From: JBELHO01 sp042091375
GTDB lineage: Bacteria; Pseudomonadota; Gammaproteobacteria; Enterobacterales; Alteromonadaceae
NCBI GenBank assembly: GCA_042091375.1
Contig: JBELHO010000069.1
Coordinates: 1 to 13,634, forward strand
DNA length: 13,634 nt
Reading direction: 5' to 3'
Positions 1-7,277 of the stretch are shown here, piece after piece. The notes below the pieces were generated by a model. It was not told the origin of the DNA. It saw only the letters and a list, made by a program, of their open reading frames with translations, and ran no database searches. Each line of letters opens with the position of its first letter. Within the stretch, counting starts at the first letter, position 1. Made by a program: the position numbers and the translations under genes.

Positions 1-344
1 TCAGTCAGGCGAAAAATCTGCTCCATAGGTAACCATTTTTCACCGTCTTTTGCCCAAGGTAGTGCTTGCTGAAATTGCCACATCAGTGTTTCCCATTTTT
101 GCACTTCGGGATTTGTTTCATCAGCTTTACTTTTGGCAATAGGATCAAAGCTGTCATCGACTTCCATGATCATAAACAAGCGGTTTTCTATGAGATAAAT
201 TTCCATCTCGACTATCCCTGCATCGCGAATACTTTTGGCGACAGCTGGAAAGCCATTACCGGGTTGGTGATACTTTTTGTATTCAGCGATCAGCTCAGGG
301 TTATTTTTTAAATCGGTGGCTAAACAGTGACGAGTGGTTTTCAT
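1..344 (-). CDS. L-fucose/L-rhamnose-type mutarotase (RhaM-like family), 3' end cut off
   Basis: Enzyme of the small dimeric RhaM-like family (COG3254), which interconverts alpha and beta anomers of L-sugars in the cytoplasm. 114 codons are visible, about the full family length of 104-115, so only the last few residues are missing past the left edge. The start at 344 is preceded by an AAAGAG ribosome binding site inside the 11-bp gap after the kinase gene, so it is the last visible gene of the operon. Family-like elements are EYKKYH (residues 21-26, the Tyr/His active-site region), MEIYL near 47-51, LFMIMEV at 56-62, and the C-terminal WAKDGEKWLPMEQIF (97-111), which looks like the type-2 L-fucose mutarotase branch. 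Inference: here it probably acts on L-galactose, which is L-fucose with an extra 6-hydroxyl. L-rhamnose or L-fucose cannot be excluded from sequence alone. Confidence 0.88.
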   Translation of the reverse strand, partial: MKTTRHCLATDLKNNPELIAEYKKYHQPGNGFPAVAKSIRDAGIVEMEIYLIENRLFMIMEVDDSFDPIAKSKADETNPEVQKWETLMWQFQQALPWAKDGEKWLPMEQIFRLT

Positions 345-355
345 AACAGGCTCTT

Positions 356-1366
356 TTATTGTTTTTGAGATTGTTGAGATTGCTGACATTGTTGAGATTT
401 AATAGGGTGTTGCGCTATATACTCGGCAAAAGCGCTTTGTTCTACAATGGCCCCCTTGTGCTGTATAACACATTTGGCGACATCAGAAGCAAATAGGGCT
501 GCGCTTTTGACTGAGTGACCCATAGCTTTGGCACTTAAGTAACCCCCATTAAAAGCATCGCCGGCGGAGGTGGTATCTATGACCTTTTCAGCAGGCATGA
601 CATCAATGATTGATCTTTCGCCATTTTCACTGATCAGTATACTCGCCGGTCCATTTTTAATGACGATTTCTTTGATACCTATACCTTCAAGGTGATTGGC
701 GACATCATTTGCTGACGCTGCGCCATATAATACCATGTGATCTTCTACACCTGGCAAGGCAACATCTGCCAGCTGAAATGCTTGATCAAAGGCCAAGCGA
801 GCCGTTTGTTCGTCTTTCCACAAAGCGACTCGATAGTTGGGATCAAAGATGATCTGCACGCCCATTTGTTTAATTTCAGCTAAAAATTGCCAAAATATCT
901 CTAAATCTGCTGGTGATAAAATGGCAATCGAAATACCTGAGAAAAACAATGCATCTAATTCACTGAATTTCTTTAATTGATTATCTTGATGGATACATTT
1001 TATGATCTGTTTAGCGGCTGAATTATCGCGCCAATAAGTAAAACTCCGCTCACCTTCTGAGTCGAGATTTATCATATACAGCCCCATTGTTAGGTGATCA
1101 AAGCGATACAGATAGTCTTGGCTGATCCCTTCAGCTTGCATTAATTCTGTGAATTGGTCAGAAATGTGATCAACGCCGATGGCACTTAGAAACTCGACAG
1201 TGATCCCTTGACCAACACAGCGTTTAAGATAAACTCCTGTATTGAATACATCACCTGCAAAGCCTTGATTATAGAGGGGTGCATGACTAGTGTTTTGGGC
1301 TTGGCAAGCTTGATCAGCAGAACCAAACTCCACCATACATTCGCCCATCACGGCTATTTTTTTCAT
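356..1366 (-). CDS. kdgK: 2-keto-3-deoxygluconate kinase (PfkB family)
   Basis: Cytoplasmic ATP-dependent sugar kinase converting 2-keto-3-deoxy-D-gluconate (KDG) to KDPG. I chose the start at 1366 (MKKIAVMGECMVEF), 336 residues: it forms an ATGA overlap with the upstream aldolase gene and has GGAAG about 9 bases ahead, while an in-frame start further upstream would add an unrelated 22-residue extension. PfkB features are the N-terminal IAVMGECMVEF strand (4-14), the substrate lid region NQGFAGDVFNTGVYL (33-47), FDPNYRVALW (174-183, typical of KDG kinases) and the nucleotide-site motif DTTSAGDAFNGGY (264-276) with catalytic Asp270. The motif has Ser where many PfkB kinases have Gly, which is common among KDG kinases. 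The last 14 residues form a Gln/Ser-rich tail made by a 9-bp repeat, absent from the compact family core. Its pairing with KDPG aldolase identifies the last two steps of the pathway. Confidence 0.93.
   Translation of the reverse strand: MKKIAVMGECMVEFGSADQACQAQNTSHAPLYNQGFAGDVFNTGVYLKRCVGQGITVEFLSAIGVDHISDQFTELMQAEGISQDYLYRFDHLTMGLYMINLDSEGERSFTYWRDNSAAKQIIKCIHQDNQLKKFSELDALFFSGISIAILSPADLEIFWQFLAEIKQMGVQIIFDPNYRVALWKDEQTARLAFDQAFQLADVALPGVEDHMVLYGAASANDVANHLEGIGIKEIVIKNGPASILISENGERSIIDVMPAEKVIDTTSAGDAFNGGYLSAKAMGHSVKSAALFASDVAKCVIQHKGAIVEQSAFAEYIAQHPIKSQQCQQSQQSQKQ
368..394 (-). repeat. 9-bp tandem repeat encoding a QQS/QQC tail of the KDG kinase
   Basis: Three adjacent 9-bp units read on the plus strand as AGATTGTTG, AGATTGCTG and ACATTGTTG. 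On the coding strand they give Gln-Gln-Ser/Cys triplets close to the C-terminus of the kinase, ending 9 bases before its stop codon. The unit is a multiple of three, so gain or loss of copies would keep the frame. Confidence 0.8.
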
Positions 1367-2013
1367 GCACAATCTTCCAAGGTTTGAAGTAGCTGAATGG
1401 CTTGTTGACTCAATTGAGTAATACCACTCCATTGCTGGTTTTTGATCAGTTGTTTATCTACCATCCACGAACCACCTACAGCAAAAACACTGTCTAGTTC
1501 GAAATAATCTCTGGCATTTTTAGGGTTGACTCCACCCGTAGGACAAAACTTAATTCGATTAAATACACTGCCTAGTGCTTTTAGTGTGTTGATGCCACCG
1601 TATTGCTGTGCTGGAAAGAATTTTAATTCTGTCAGTCCCATCTCAATGGCTTGGGCAATTTCTGACGGGGTAACTACACCTGGCAGTAGAGGCAAGCCTG
1701 TGTCTTGCATTGCATGTACTAGTTTAGGTGTAAATGATGGCGAGACTAAAAACTTTGCACCCATTTTGACAGCCCGTTTGACTTGCTCCTCAGTTAACAA
1801 AGTACCCACGCCAACCGTGACTTCGGGTACTTGCTCACTCACTGCTTGTATGCAGTCAAATGCACAAGGTGTTCTCAATACAATTTCAACACAATTGATG
1901 CCGCCAGCATAAAGCGCTTTACTGACGTTTACTGCATCTTCAACATTGTCCATACTGACTACGGGTAAAATTGGGCTTGTTTTTACTAGTGATTGAAAAC
2001 TTGGGTTTAACAT
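1363..2013 (-). CDS. eda: KDPG / 2-keto-4-hydroxyglutarate aldolase
   Basis: Class I aldolase cleaving KDPG to pyruvate and glyceraldehyde-3-phosphate in the cytoplasm, the exit of this pathway into central metabolism. The 216-residue (beta/alpha)8 protein matches the usual Eda length. Visible active-site elements are CVEIVLRTP (41-49) with Glu43 and Arg47, GVGTLL (68-73), SPSFTPKLV (91-99), LPGVVTPSEI (110-119), LKFFPA (130-135) with Lys131 as the Schiff-base lysine, and FCPTGGVN (156-163) at the phosphate site. Positions are offset by two from the E. coli enzyme (Glu45, Arg49, Lys133, from memory). The start at 2013 overlaps the upstream dehydrogenase stop by 7 bp with GGAG at suitable spacing, and the stop overlaps the kinase start, so translation of these genes is probably coupled. 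Confidence 0.95.
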   Translation of the reverse strand: MLNPSFQSLVKTSPILPVVSMDNVEDAVNVSKALYAGGINCVEIVLRTPCAFDCIQAVSEQVPEVTVGVGTLLTEEQVKRAVKMGAKFLVSPSFTPKLVHAMQDTGLPLLPGVVTPSEIAQAIEMGLTELKFFPAQQYGGINTLKALGSVFNRIKFCPTGGVNPKNARDYFELDSVFAVGGSWMVDKQLIKNQQWSGITQLSQQAIQLLQTLEDCA

Positions 2014-3479
2014 ACTTGCTCCATTACACCATTGATATTATTGGGATTTAACTTTCTAAGTGCGATTAAACTGTCAATTAACTGGGTTTTAATTGTGGTA
2101 TTGCTCTTTAAATCGGTGCCAAAGATAGATTCAATGTTCAAAAAGGCTTCAACAATTTCTGTGCTGTTGTCGCTCTTTAGAGGTTTGAGTTGATAAAACT
2201 CATCTGCCAATGGATCAACTATTTCTTGCTGATCTTTAACGGCTTTACAAATGAATTCGAACCAACAAGCCAAAGACAGTGACAATAATTTGGTTGAACG
2301 GTTTAAAGCGAGATTATCTCTAATAATGGGTAATATGCGCATTTGAAGTTTTTGTGAGCCATCCCATGCGATTTGAGACAGTAAATGACGTATTTCAGGA
2401 TTTAAAAATCGCTGAATAATGTCTTTACCGTATTGTTCAACATCTAATTCTTTGGGTGGCACAAAAGAGCCTATCACTTCATCACTGGCAAGATCGGAAA
2501 TAAATTTAAAGAAATTTTCATCGCTAGTCGCCTCAAATACCGTCTCAAAACCCGCAAGAGAGCCTGCATAAGCTAATGTTGAGTGCAAACAATTCAACAG
2601 TCGAAGTTTGGCTTTTTCAAAACCAGCCACATCTGAGGTAAAAATCACCCCAACTTGGTCCCAAGCAGGGCGACATCCTTGCCAATTGTCTTCGATAACC
2701 CACTGAGTAAATTCTTCCCTTTGTATTGGCCACTCGTCTCTTAAGCCTATGATGTTAGAGACGCCATCAACTGTATAGCTTTCAGTTTTTGGGGTAATAC
2801 TATCCACCATAGAGTTTGGGAAGGCGACGTGTACTTCTATCCAGGCGGCTAAGTCTACATCGAGTTGATATGCATAATCGATCACTGCTCGGCGCAATTT
2901 ATCGCCGTTGTCGGAAACATTGTCACAACTGAGTACATTGAAAGGAGCTATGTTATTCATTTTGCGTTGTGCCAAGGCTTGCGCAATAAATCCAATAGCG
3001 CTGATAGGTTGGCTGCGGTTACTTAAATCGTGAACAATATCGGGATGACTGAGATCAAGACTTCCATCAGAGCCAAGACAATAGCCTTTTTCCGTAATAG
3101 TTAGAGTCACCAGTTTGGTTGTTTCTGCCGATAAGCGTTCCATGACCAATGATGATTGTTCACTTGCCACCAGTACTTCTTTGATGGCACCAATCACTTG
3201 GTAATGCTGATGAGTATCTACCACGGCAAGGGTATATAAGTTATCTTGTTTAGCCAGAACATCTCTCGCCTTAGCACTTCGCAGTGATACACCACATATT
3301 CCCCAATCACCACCTTTAAGATTCATGGCTTTTTCTGTGTAAACCGCTTGATGAGCGCGATGAAAAGCACCGGGACCTAAATGAACAATACCTATTTCTG
3401 TATTCACACGGTCGTAACTGGGCACCACTATGTGCTGATCATTAGCAATGTGTTGTAAATTTTGTTGTGATAAATTCAT
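2007..3479 (-). CDS. UxuB-type long-chain polyol dehydrogenase; predicted D-tagaturonate reductase
   Basis: NAD(P)-dependent, cytoplasmic member of the long-chain mannitol dehydrogenase family, which includes fructuronate reductase (UxuB), tagaturonate reductase (UxaB) and mannitol 2-dehydrogenase. The 490-residue length is normal. The N-terminal Rossmann segment reads IGIVHLGPGAFHRAHQAVYT (29-48), the UxuB/mannitol dehydrogenase form rather than the UxaB form as I remember it. FPNSMVDSITP (220-230) is the family substrate-site segment. KLRLLNCLH (291-299) carries the Lys291/Asn296/His299 active-site set. By context it should reduce D-tagaturonate to D-altronate, since the next dehydratase is UxaA and no mannonate dehydratase (UxuA) is present. 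By sequence branch alone one would call it D-mannonate oxidoreductase, so the family is firm and the exact substrate is inferred. It starts 39 bp after the uxaA stop. Confidence 0.85.
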   Translation of the reverse strand: MNLSQQNLQHIANDQHIVVPSYDRVNTEIGIVHLGPGAFHRAHQAVYTEKAMNLKGGDWGICGVSLRSAKARDVLAKQDNLYTLAVVDTHQHYQVIGAIKEVLVASEQSSLVMERLSAETTKLVTLTITEKGYCLGSDGSLDLSHPDIVHDLSNRSQPISAIGFIAQALAQRKMNNIAPFNVLSCDNVSDNGDKLRRAVIDYAYQLDVDLAAWIEVHVAFPNSMVDSITPKTESYTVDGVSNIIGLRDEWPIQREEFTQWVIEDNWQGCRPAWDQVGVIFTSDVAGFEKAKLRLLNCLHSTLAYAGSLAGFETVFEATSDENFFKFISDLASDEVIGSFVPPKELDVEQYGKDIIQRFLNPEIRHLLSQIAWDGSQKLQMRILPIIRDNLALNRSTKLLSLSLACWFEFICKAVKDQQEIVDPLADEFYQLKPLKSDNSTEIVEAFLNIESIFGTDLKSNTTIKTQLIDSLIALRKLNPNNINGVMEQVC

Positions 3480-3518
3480 GTTAATTCACTTATTCATAAT
3501 AAAATGAGCAGTAGGGCG

Positions 3519-5033
3519 TTAAAGGGTGACACCACCTTTCCAAATTGAAATTTCTTTAAACTGATTGATTTCATTTTTAGTGGGCAAGCCTGACGCTATA
3601 TCGAGTAATAATTTAAAAAACTCATCAATACAGGTCTGCTCAGGTATGTCGGATCTCAGCAATTGACCTGCGTCGTAATCTATCCAATGCTTTTTGCGTT
3701 GAGCTAAATTTGAGTTTGATGCCACTTTTACCGTAGGTACTGGTACGCCTAAAGGGGTGCCTCTACCTGTAGTAAATAACACCATGTTTGCTCCACTGGC
3801 CGCTAAAGCTGTCGATGATACAGCGTCATTTCCTGGGCCTTGAAGTAAGGTGATACCGTTTTTTTTATGGGCCTTTTCGCCGTATTGTATGACGTCTTGA
3901 ACAGGTGCATTACCGCCTTTTTGAATGGCACCTAAAGATTTTTCTTCTAGCGTGGTTAAGCCACCGTCTTTATTTCCAGGTGATGGATTTTCATAGACGG
4001 GTTGATTGTTTTTAATAAAATAATCTTTAAAATCGTCAACCAGATTGACAATGCTGTTGAATATTTGTTCATTGCAGGCGTTATTCATTAGCACTTGTTC
4101 AGCACCAAACATTTCCGGTGTTTCGGTTAAAATAACCGTTGCCCCATAGTCACTCAATTTTTCAGTGATCCGACCTAACAATGGGTTAGCGGTTAAGCCG
4201 CTTAGTCCGTCAGAGCCGCCACATTTCATGCCTACAGTGAGTTCGGAGACTGGGCATGGCTCGCGCTGATCACTGGCCATTTTATCGAGCAAAGCTTCGA
4301 TGTGCTTCATGCCTTCAGCTTCTTCATCATCGACTTGTTGCGCATTAAAGTAAGAGAACCGATCTGTAAGGCTGTCAGGTAGTGATTTGATCAATTCACT
4401 GAGCTGGTTGTTCTCACAGCCTAGACCAAGCAATAACACCCCACCAGCATTGGGATTTGAAGCTAGATTGGCCAATAACCGCTTTGTTTGACTTAAATCA
4501 TCACCGAGTTGTGAGCAACCAAAGGGGTGAGTAACGGCCAGAAAATCATCGGCTTTCTCAGAAAACTGGGCTTTGCATTGGGCAACAAGTGCTTTAGCGG
4601 TGTGATTAACACAACCAACGCTGTTAATGATCCATAATTCATTGCGAATGCCTACCAAGCCAGATTTTCGGCGGTAGCCTAAAAAAGTGGGTAGTGCAGT
4701 GTCTAATGATTCAGCGCACTTTAATTGATGAGTGTAGGTATAATCACTATCACCTGTTAAAGACGTTTTTAAATTGTGGCTGTGAACCCACTCACCAGCT
4801 GCTATGGGTTGCGTGCAATGACCTATTGAGTATCCATATTTGATAATGTCATCGTTGGACTTTAGATCAATTAAAGCTATTTTATGACCACGAGCAATGT
4901 CATCGCGTAAAATAATGATTTTACCGTTACAAGTCACTTCAAAGCCTTTGTCGAGGTTTTTTAGAGCAACGACGACATTGTCTTTTTTGTGGACTTGAAT
5001 GTAAGACTTAATTGGTAAAGCTGTTTGATTCAT
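3519..5033 (-). CDS. uxaA: Altronate dehydratase (UxaA family)
   Basis: Metal-dependent dehydratase of the altronate/galactarate dehydratase family, converting D-altronate to KDG. The 504 residues are close to E. coli UxaA (about 495). The protein has an N-terminal SAF domain (about 15-95, with VHSHN at 83-87) followed by the large catalytic domain. Signatures are GYRRKSGLVGIRNELWIINS (119-138), THPFGCSQLGDD (168-179), LGLGCENNQ (202-210), MKCGGSDGLSGLTANPLLG (269-287), the ENPSPGNK segment with GGLTTLEEKSLG (348-368), and GRGTPLGVPVPTVKVASN (423-440). These conserved Cys and His residues are candidates for the metal site. A 64-bp gap separates it from the lactonase gene; it contains a TATAAAT-like element on the coding strand, so a weak internal promoter is possible but unproven. 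Galactarate dehydratase is the main alternative, but the surrounding KDG pathway fits altronate. Confidence 0.9.
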   Translation of the reverse strand: MNQTALPIKSYIQVHKKDNVVVALKNLDKGFEVTCNGKIIILRDDIARGHKIALIDLKSNDDIIKYGYSIGHCTQPIAAGEWVHSHNLKTSLTGDSDYTYTHQLKCAESLDTALPTFLGYRRKSGLVGIRNELWIINSVGCVNHTAKALVAQCKAQFSEKADDFLAVTHPFGCSQLGDDLSQTKRLLANLASNPNAGGVLLLGLGCENNQLSELIKSLPDSLTDRFSYFNAQQVDDEEAEGMKHIEALLDKMASDQREPCPVSELTVGMKCGGSDGLSGLTANPLLGRITEKLSDYGATVILTETPEMFGAEQVLMNNACNEQIFNSIVNLVDDFKDYFIKNNQPVYENPSPGNKDGGLTTLEEKSLGAIQKGGNAPVQDVIQYGEKAHKKNGITLLQGPGNDAVSSTALAASGANMVLFTTGRGTPLGVPVPTVKVASNSNLAQRKKHWIDYDAGQLLRSDIPEQTCIDEFFKLLLDIASGLPTKNEINQFKEISIWKGGVTL

Positions 5034-5097
5034 CTTCTTACTACTACTTGTTGATTCAATATTTATACAAAATGTTCAGTTTTTAAGCTGGATAGAT

Positions 5098-5931
5098 TTA
5101 TTTTAACTGATAGAAATTGACTGCGTTTAAGCCAAAGATTTTAGCTAGGGTATCCTCATCTTTAACAGATAAATAATTGTCAATGATTTGTTTTATTTCT
5201 GAGTATTCACCAGCCACTAAGCATACAGGCCAATCTGAGCCGAACATAATGCGACCATTGCCAAAGCATTCAAAGATTGTTGTTAAATAAGGGATAAAAA
5301 GTTGATATCGCCAATTATGCCAATTGGCCTCGGTCACCATGCCAGACACTTTGCAATAGATATTTGGGTTTTTAGACAAGCTTTCCATAGCCAATTTCCA
5401 CTTGTAAAATCCTTCACCCGTTTTTATGTTGGGTTTAGCAATGTGGTCAATCACCACAGGTAAATCTGGTACCTGTTTTAACATTTCTAGCGCAGTGGGT
5501 AATTGATCAGCGTAAATCAGCAAGTCATAGGTAAACCCATACTGAGCCAAAAGCTTTAAACCGCCAATAAAAGCTGGATCCAGCATAAAATTTGGATCAG
5601 TTTCTCCTTGTAATACATGCCTAAATCCAACCAGTTTTTCATATGGCTTAAGTGAAGTTAATTGCGACTCGAGATCTGCCGCCTTTAAGTCGATCCAGCC
5701 AACCACGCCTTTGATCTCAGAGCATTCATTGGCAAGTGATAGCAACCACAGCGTCTCTTCCATCGATTGCCTTGCTTGAACAACAACTGAACCGTCAATC
5801 TGGTTGTTAACAAGGGTTTCTTTTAAATCTGAGATCAAAAAGTCTTGTTTAAGTCTGGCCATATCTTCATCAATCCAATCGTATTCAACAGGATCGTATT
5901 GCCATAAATGATGGTGAGAATCGATACGCAT
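5098..5931 (-). CDS. Fuconolactonase-type amidohydrolase, predicted L-galactono-lactonase
   Basis: Cytoplasmic sugar-lactone hydrolase of the amidohydrolase 2 family (COG3618), a TIM barrel whose known members open L-fuconolactone and L-galactonolactone. The 277-residue length is typical. Visible elements are the N-terminal metal-type motif DSHHHLWQYDP (4-14) with His6 and His8, GFRHVLQG (102-109), VVIDHIAKP (159-167) with His163, CKVSGMV (193-199) and FGSDWPV (230-236) with Asp233, the expected general base/metal ligand on the last strand. It begins 12 bp after the dehydrogenase stop codon, so the two are cotranscribed. In a fucose pathway it would open L-fuconolactone. Here, with LgoD immediately upstream and UxaA downstream, the expected product is L-galactonate. 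The first oxidation that produces the lactone has no candidate gene in the window. Confidence 0.87.
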   Translation of the reverse strand: MRIDSHHHLWQYDPVEYDWIDEDMARLKQDFLISDLKETLVNNQIDGSVVVQARQSMEETLWLLSLANECSEIKGVVGWIDLKAADLESQLTSLKPYEKLVGFRHVLQGETDPNFMLDPAFIGGLKLLAQYGFTYDLLIYADQLPTALEMLKQVPDLPVVIDHIAKPNIKTGEGFYKWKLAMESLSKNPNIYCKVSGMVTEANWHNWRYQLFIPYLTTIFECFGNGRIMFGSDWPVCLVAGEYSEIKQIIDNYLSVKDEDTLAKIFGLNAVNFYQLK

Positions 5932-5943
5932 AATAATATTAAC

Positions 5944-6957
5944 CTAATCTACTTCTATAATGGCTTTGATCACGCCTGACTCTGGTTTAACCCACTGGGG
6001 AAAAGTGGTGGTAAAGTCGTCAAACGACGTTTTATGGGTAACCATATTGGTTGATTTCACTTTGCCTAACTTCATGCAGTCAACCACGTGCTCAAAATCC
6101 TCTATTGTCGCATTGCGACTGCCCATTAAGGTTGTTTCTCGTTTGTGGAACTCAGGATCACTAAAAGAGATATTGGCTTTAACCACACTAACAAACACAA
6201 TGGTACCGCCATGAGCCAACCAACCTATGGTTGACTCCATAGCTTTCGGATTACCTGTTGCATCAATGATCACTGTCGGCATATCACCGTTAGTGAGGGC
6301 ACTTAGCTGTGCCTCAACATCTTTTTTACAGTCGACTTTGCCATCAAAATCAAACTCCCTATCACAAAAGGATAGACGCTCCTCGTTGACATCAGCAATA
6401 AAGGTTTGAGCTCCAGCCACTTTGGCAAATTGAGCAGCACCAAGACCAATAGGTCCGGCGCCAAGCACCATCACTGTATCAGAACTGCTAATGGCAGCAC
6501 GCCTGACCGCATGGGCACCTATGGCTAAACATTCGACGATAGCGAGTTCCTCGAAAGGCACGCCTTCGGTTATAACCACGTTGTCGGCAGGAACCGCTAA
6601 ATATTCACACATACCGCCGTCGCGATGAACACCGATGACTTCTATATTAGTGCAACAGTTTGGTTTTCCAGCACGACAAGCCACACAATCACCACATCCT
6701 AAGTAAGGTATTACGTAGGCTGCTCTACCTATAGGTAAGTCGACTCCTTCACCTAGTTCAACTATTTCACCTGAAAGCTCATGACCTAACACGCGTGGGT
6801 AGGAAAAGAATGGCTGATTACCACCATAAGCATGAATATCCGTACCACAAACCCCAATGCACTTTATTTTTAATAATACTTCTCCAGGTAAAGGGGAGGG
6901 TTTTTCAATTTCAGATAGGGTTAACTCACCAGGTTTAACGCACGTAATAGATTTCAT
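5944..6957 (-). CDS. lgoD: L-galactonate 5-dehydrogenase (LgoD-like zinc alcohol dehydrogenase)
   Basis: Zinc-dependent medium-chain dehydrogenase predicted to oxidise L-galactonate to D-tagaturonate with NAD+ in the cytoplasm. The protein has 337 residues; E. coli LgoD (YjjN) has 340. Catalytic zinc residues are Cys37, His59, Glu60 and probably Glu142. The structural zinc is held by Cys88, Cys91, Cys94 and Cys102. The Rossmann motif GAGPIGLG is at 166-173. Stretches agreeing with my memory of E. coli LgoD include CGTDIHAYGGNQPFFSYP (37-54), IGVHRDGG (108-115), AHAVRRAAI (148-156) and FSDPEFHKRETTLMGSRNA (265-283), which is more specific than generic alcohol or threonine dehydrogenases. It is the first gene of the catabolic operon and faces the divergent promoter region. 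Its presence is the main reason to read the operon as L-galactose rather than L-fucose catabolism. A related polyol or threonine dehydrogenase activity remains possible. Confidence 0.85.
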   Translation of the reverse strand: MKSITCVKPGELTLSEIEKPSPLPGEVLLKIKCIGVCGTDIHAYGGNQPFFSYPRVLGHELSGEIVELGEGVDLPIGRAAYVIPYLGCGDCVACRAGKPNCCTNIEVIGVHRDGGMCEYLAVPADNVVITEGVPFEELAIVECLAIGAHAVRRAAISSSDTVMVLGAGPIGLGAAQFAKVAGAQTFIADVNEERLSFCDREFDFDGKVDCKKDVEAQLSALTNGDMPTVIIDATGNPKAMESTIGWLAHGGTIVFVSVVKANISFSDPEFHKRETTLMGSRNATIEDFEHVVDCMKLGKVKSTNMVTHKTSFDDFTTTFPQWVKPESGVIKAIIEVD

Positions 6958-7009
6958 CGTTGTCTGCTTTTACTAATTAATAATTATTGATTGTTTTTTG
7001 ATTTTAAAT

Positions 7010-7038
7010 ATTATAATAATACATCATCAATGTCTTTT
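7010..7038 (-). promoter_or_regulatory. Candidate promoter of the L-galactose catabolic operon
   Basis: On the minus strand a perfect TATAAT lies at 7015-7010, 53 bases ahead of the lgoD start. With a 17-base spacer the -35 position falls at 7038-7033 and reads AAAAGA, a poor match, so the promoter may need an activator or be weak. The -35 position lies inside the shared motif at 7030-7055, so a protein bound there would compete with or contact RNA polymerase. Confidence 0.45.
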
Positions 7039-7055
7039 ATCTATAAAGTACACCT
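7030..7055. promoter_or_regulatory. Candidate operator, site 1 of 3
   Basis: This 26-bp stretch reads ATGT at its left end and TATAAAGTACACCT at its right end. It matches the site at 12109-12134 at 20 of 26 positions and the site at 10308-10333 at 17 of 26, without gaps. Positions kept in all three follow the pattern TGTnTnTTnTnTATAAA, then two free bases and ACAC. Its own dyad symmetry is weak. It sits between the divergent transcription units and over the -35 position of the leftward promoter. Confidence 0.45.
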
Positions 7056-7277
7056 TTTTACTGCTGATGCAAAGTAAAATTTTAAGAACTGGTTAGATAA
7101 ATCGGAGTGATGAAAATAAAAAGCAATAAAAACAATAAACTAAAATTTGTCGGTAGTTGAATTTTAAATTGTAAAATCAAGGCAGTTACAAAATTTACGA
7201 CACAAAAAAGTCCTTTTAGGATAATGAGTTTATTGTGGGTATTATCGTTAAAAAACATATTTTTGGGGGAAGTAGTA

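Larger units (their letters stand above)
6958..7277. promoter_or_regulatory. Divergent control region between the catabolic operon and the hydrolase genes
   Basis: About 320 bases of strongly AT-rich, apparently non-coding DNA separate the two divergent blocks. It holds a promoter for the leftward operon (7010-7038), the shared 26-bp motif (7030-7055), and a roughly 220-base stretch leading to the GH117 gene whose own promoter I could not place with confidence. A minus-strand open frame across the right part is hydrophobic but overlaps the GH117 signal sequence and is not considered a gene. Confidence 0.7.

Noticed and set aside
1526..1912. Plus-strand open frame of 128 codons opposite the aldolase gene
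   Set aside because: It is fully antisense to eda, whose active-site motifs are intact, and has no recognisable protein features.
3519..6957. Reading of the operon as an L-fucose oxidative pathway
   Set aside because: The lactonase and mutarotase would fit, but fuconate dehydratase, ketodeoxyfuconate dehydrogenase and the diketo-acid hydrolase are absent, while UxaA, KdgK and Eda need a 6-hydroxylated sugar acid.
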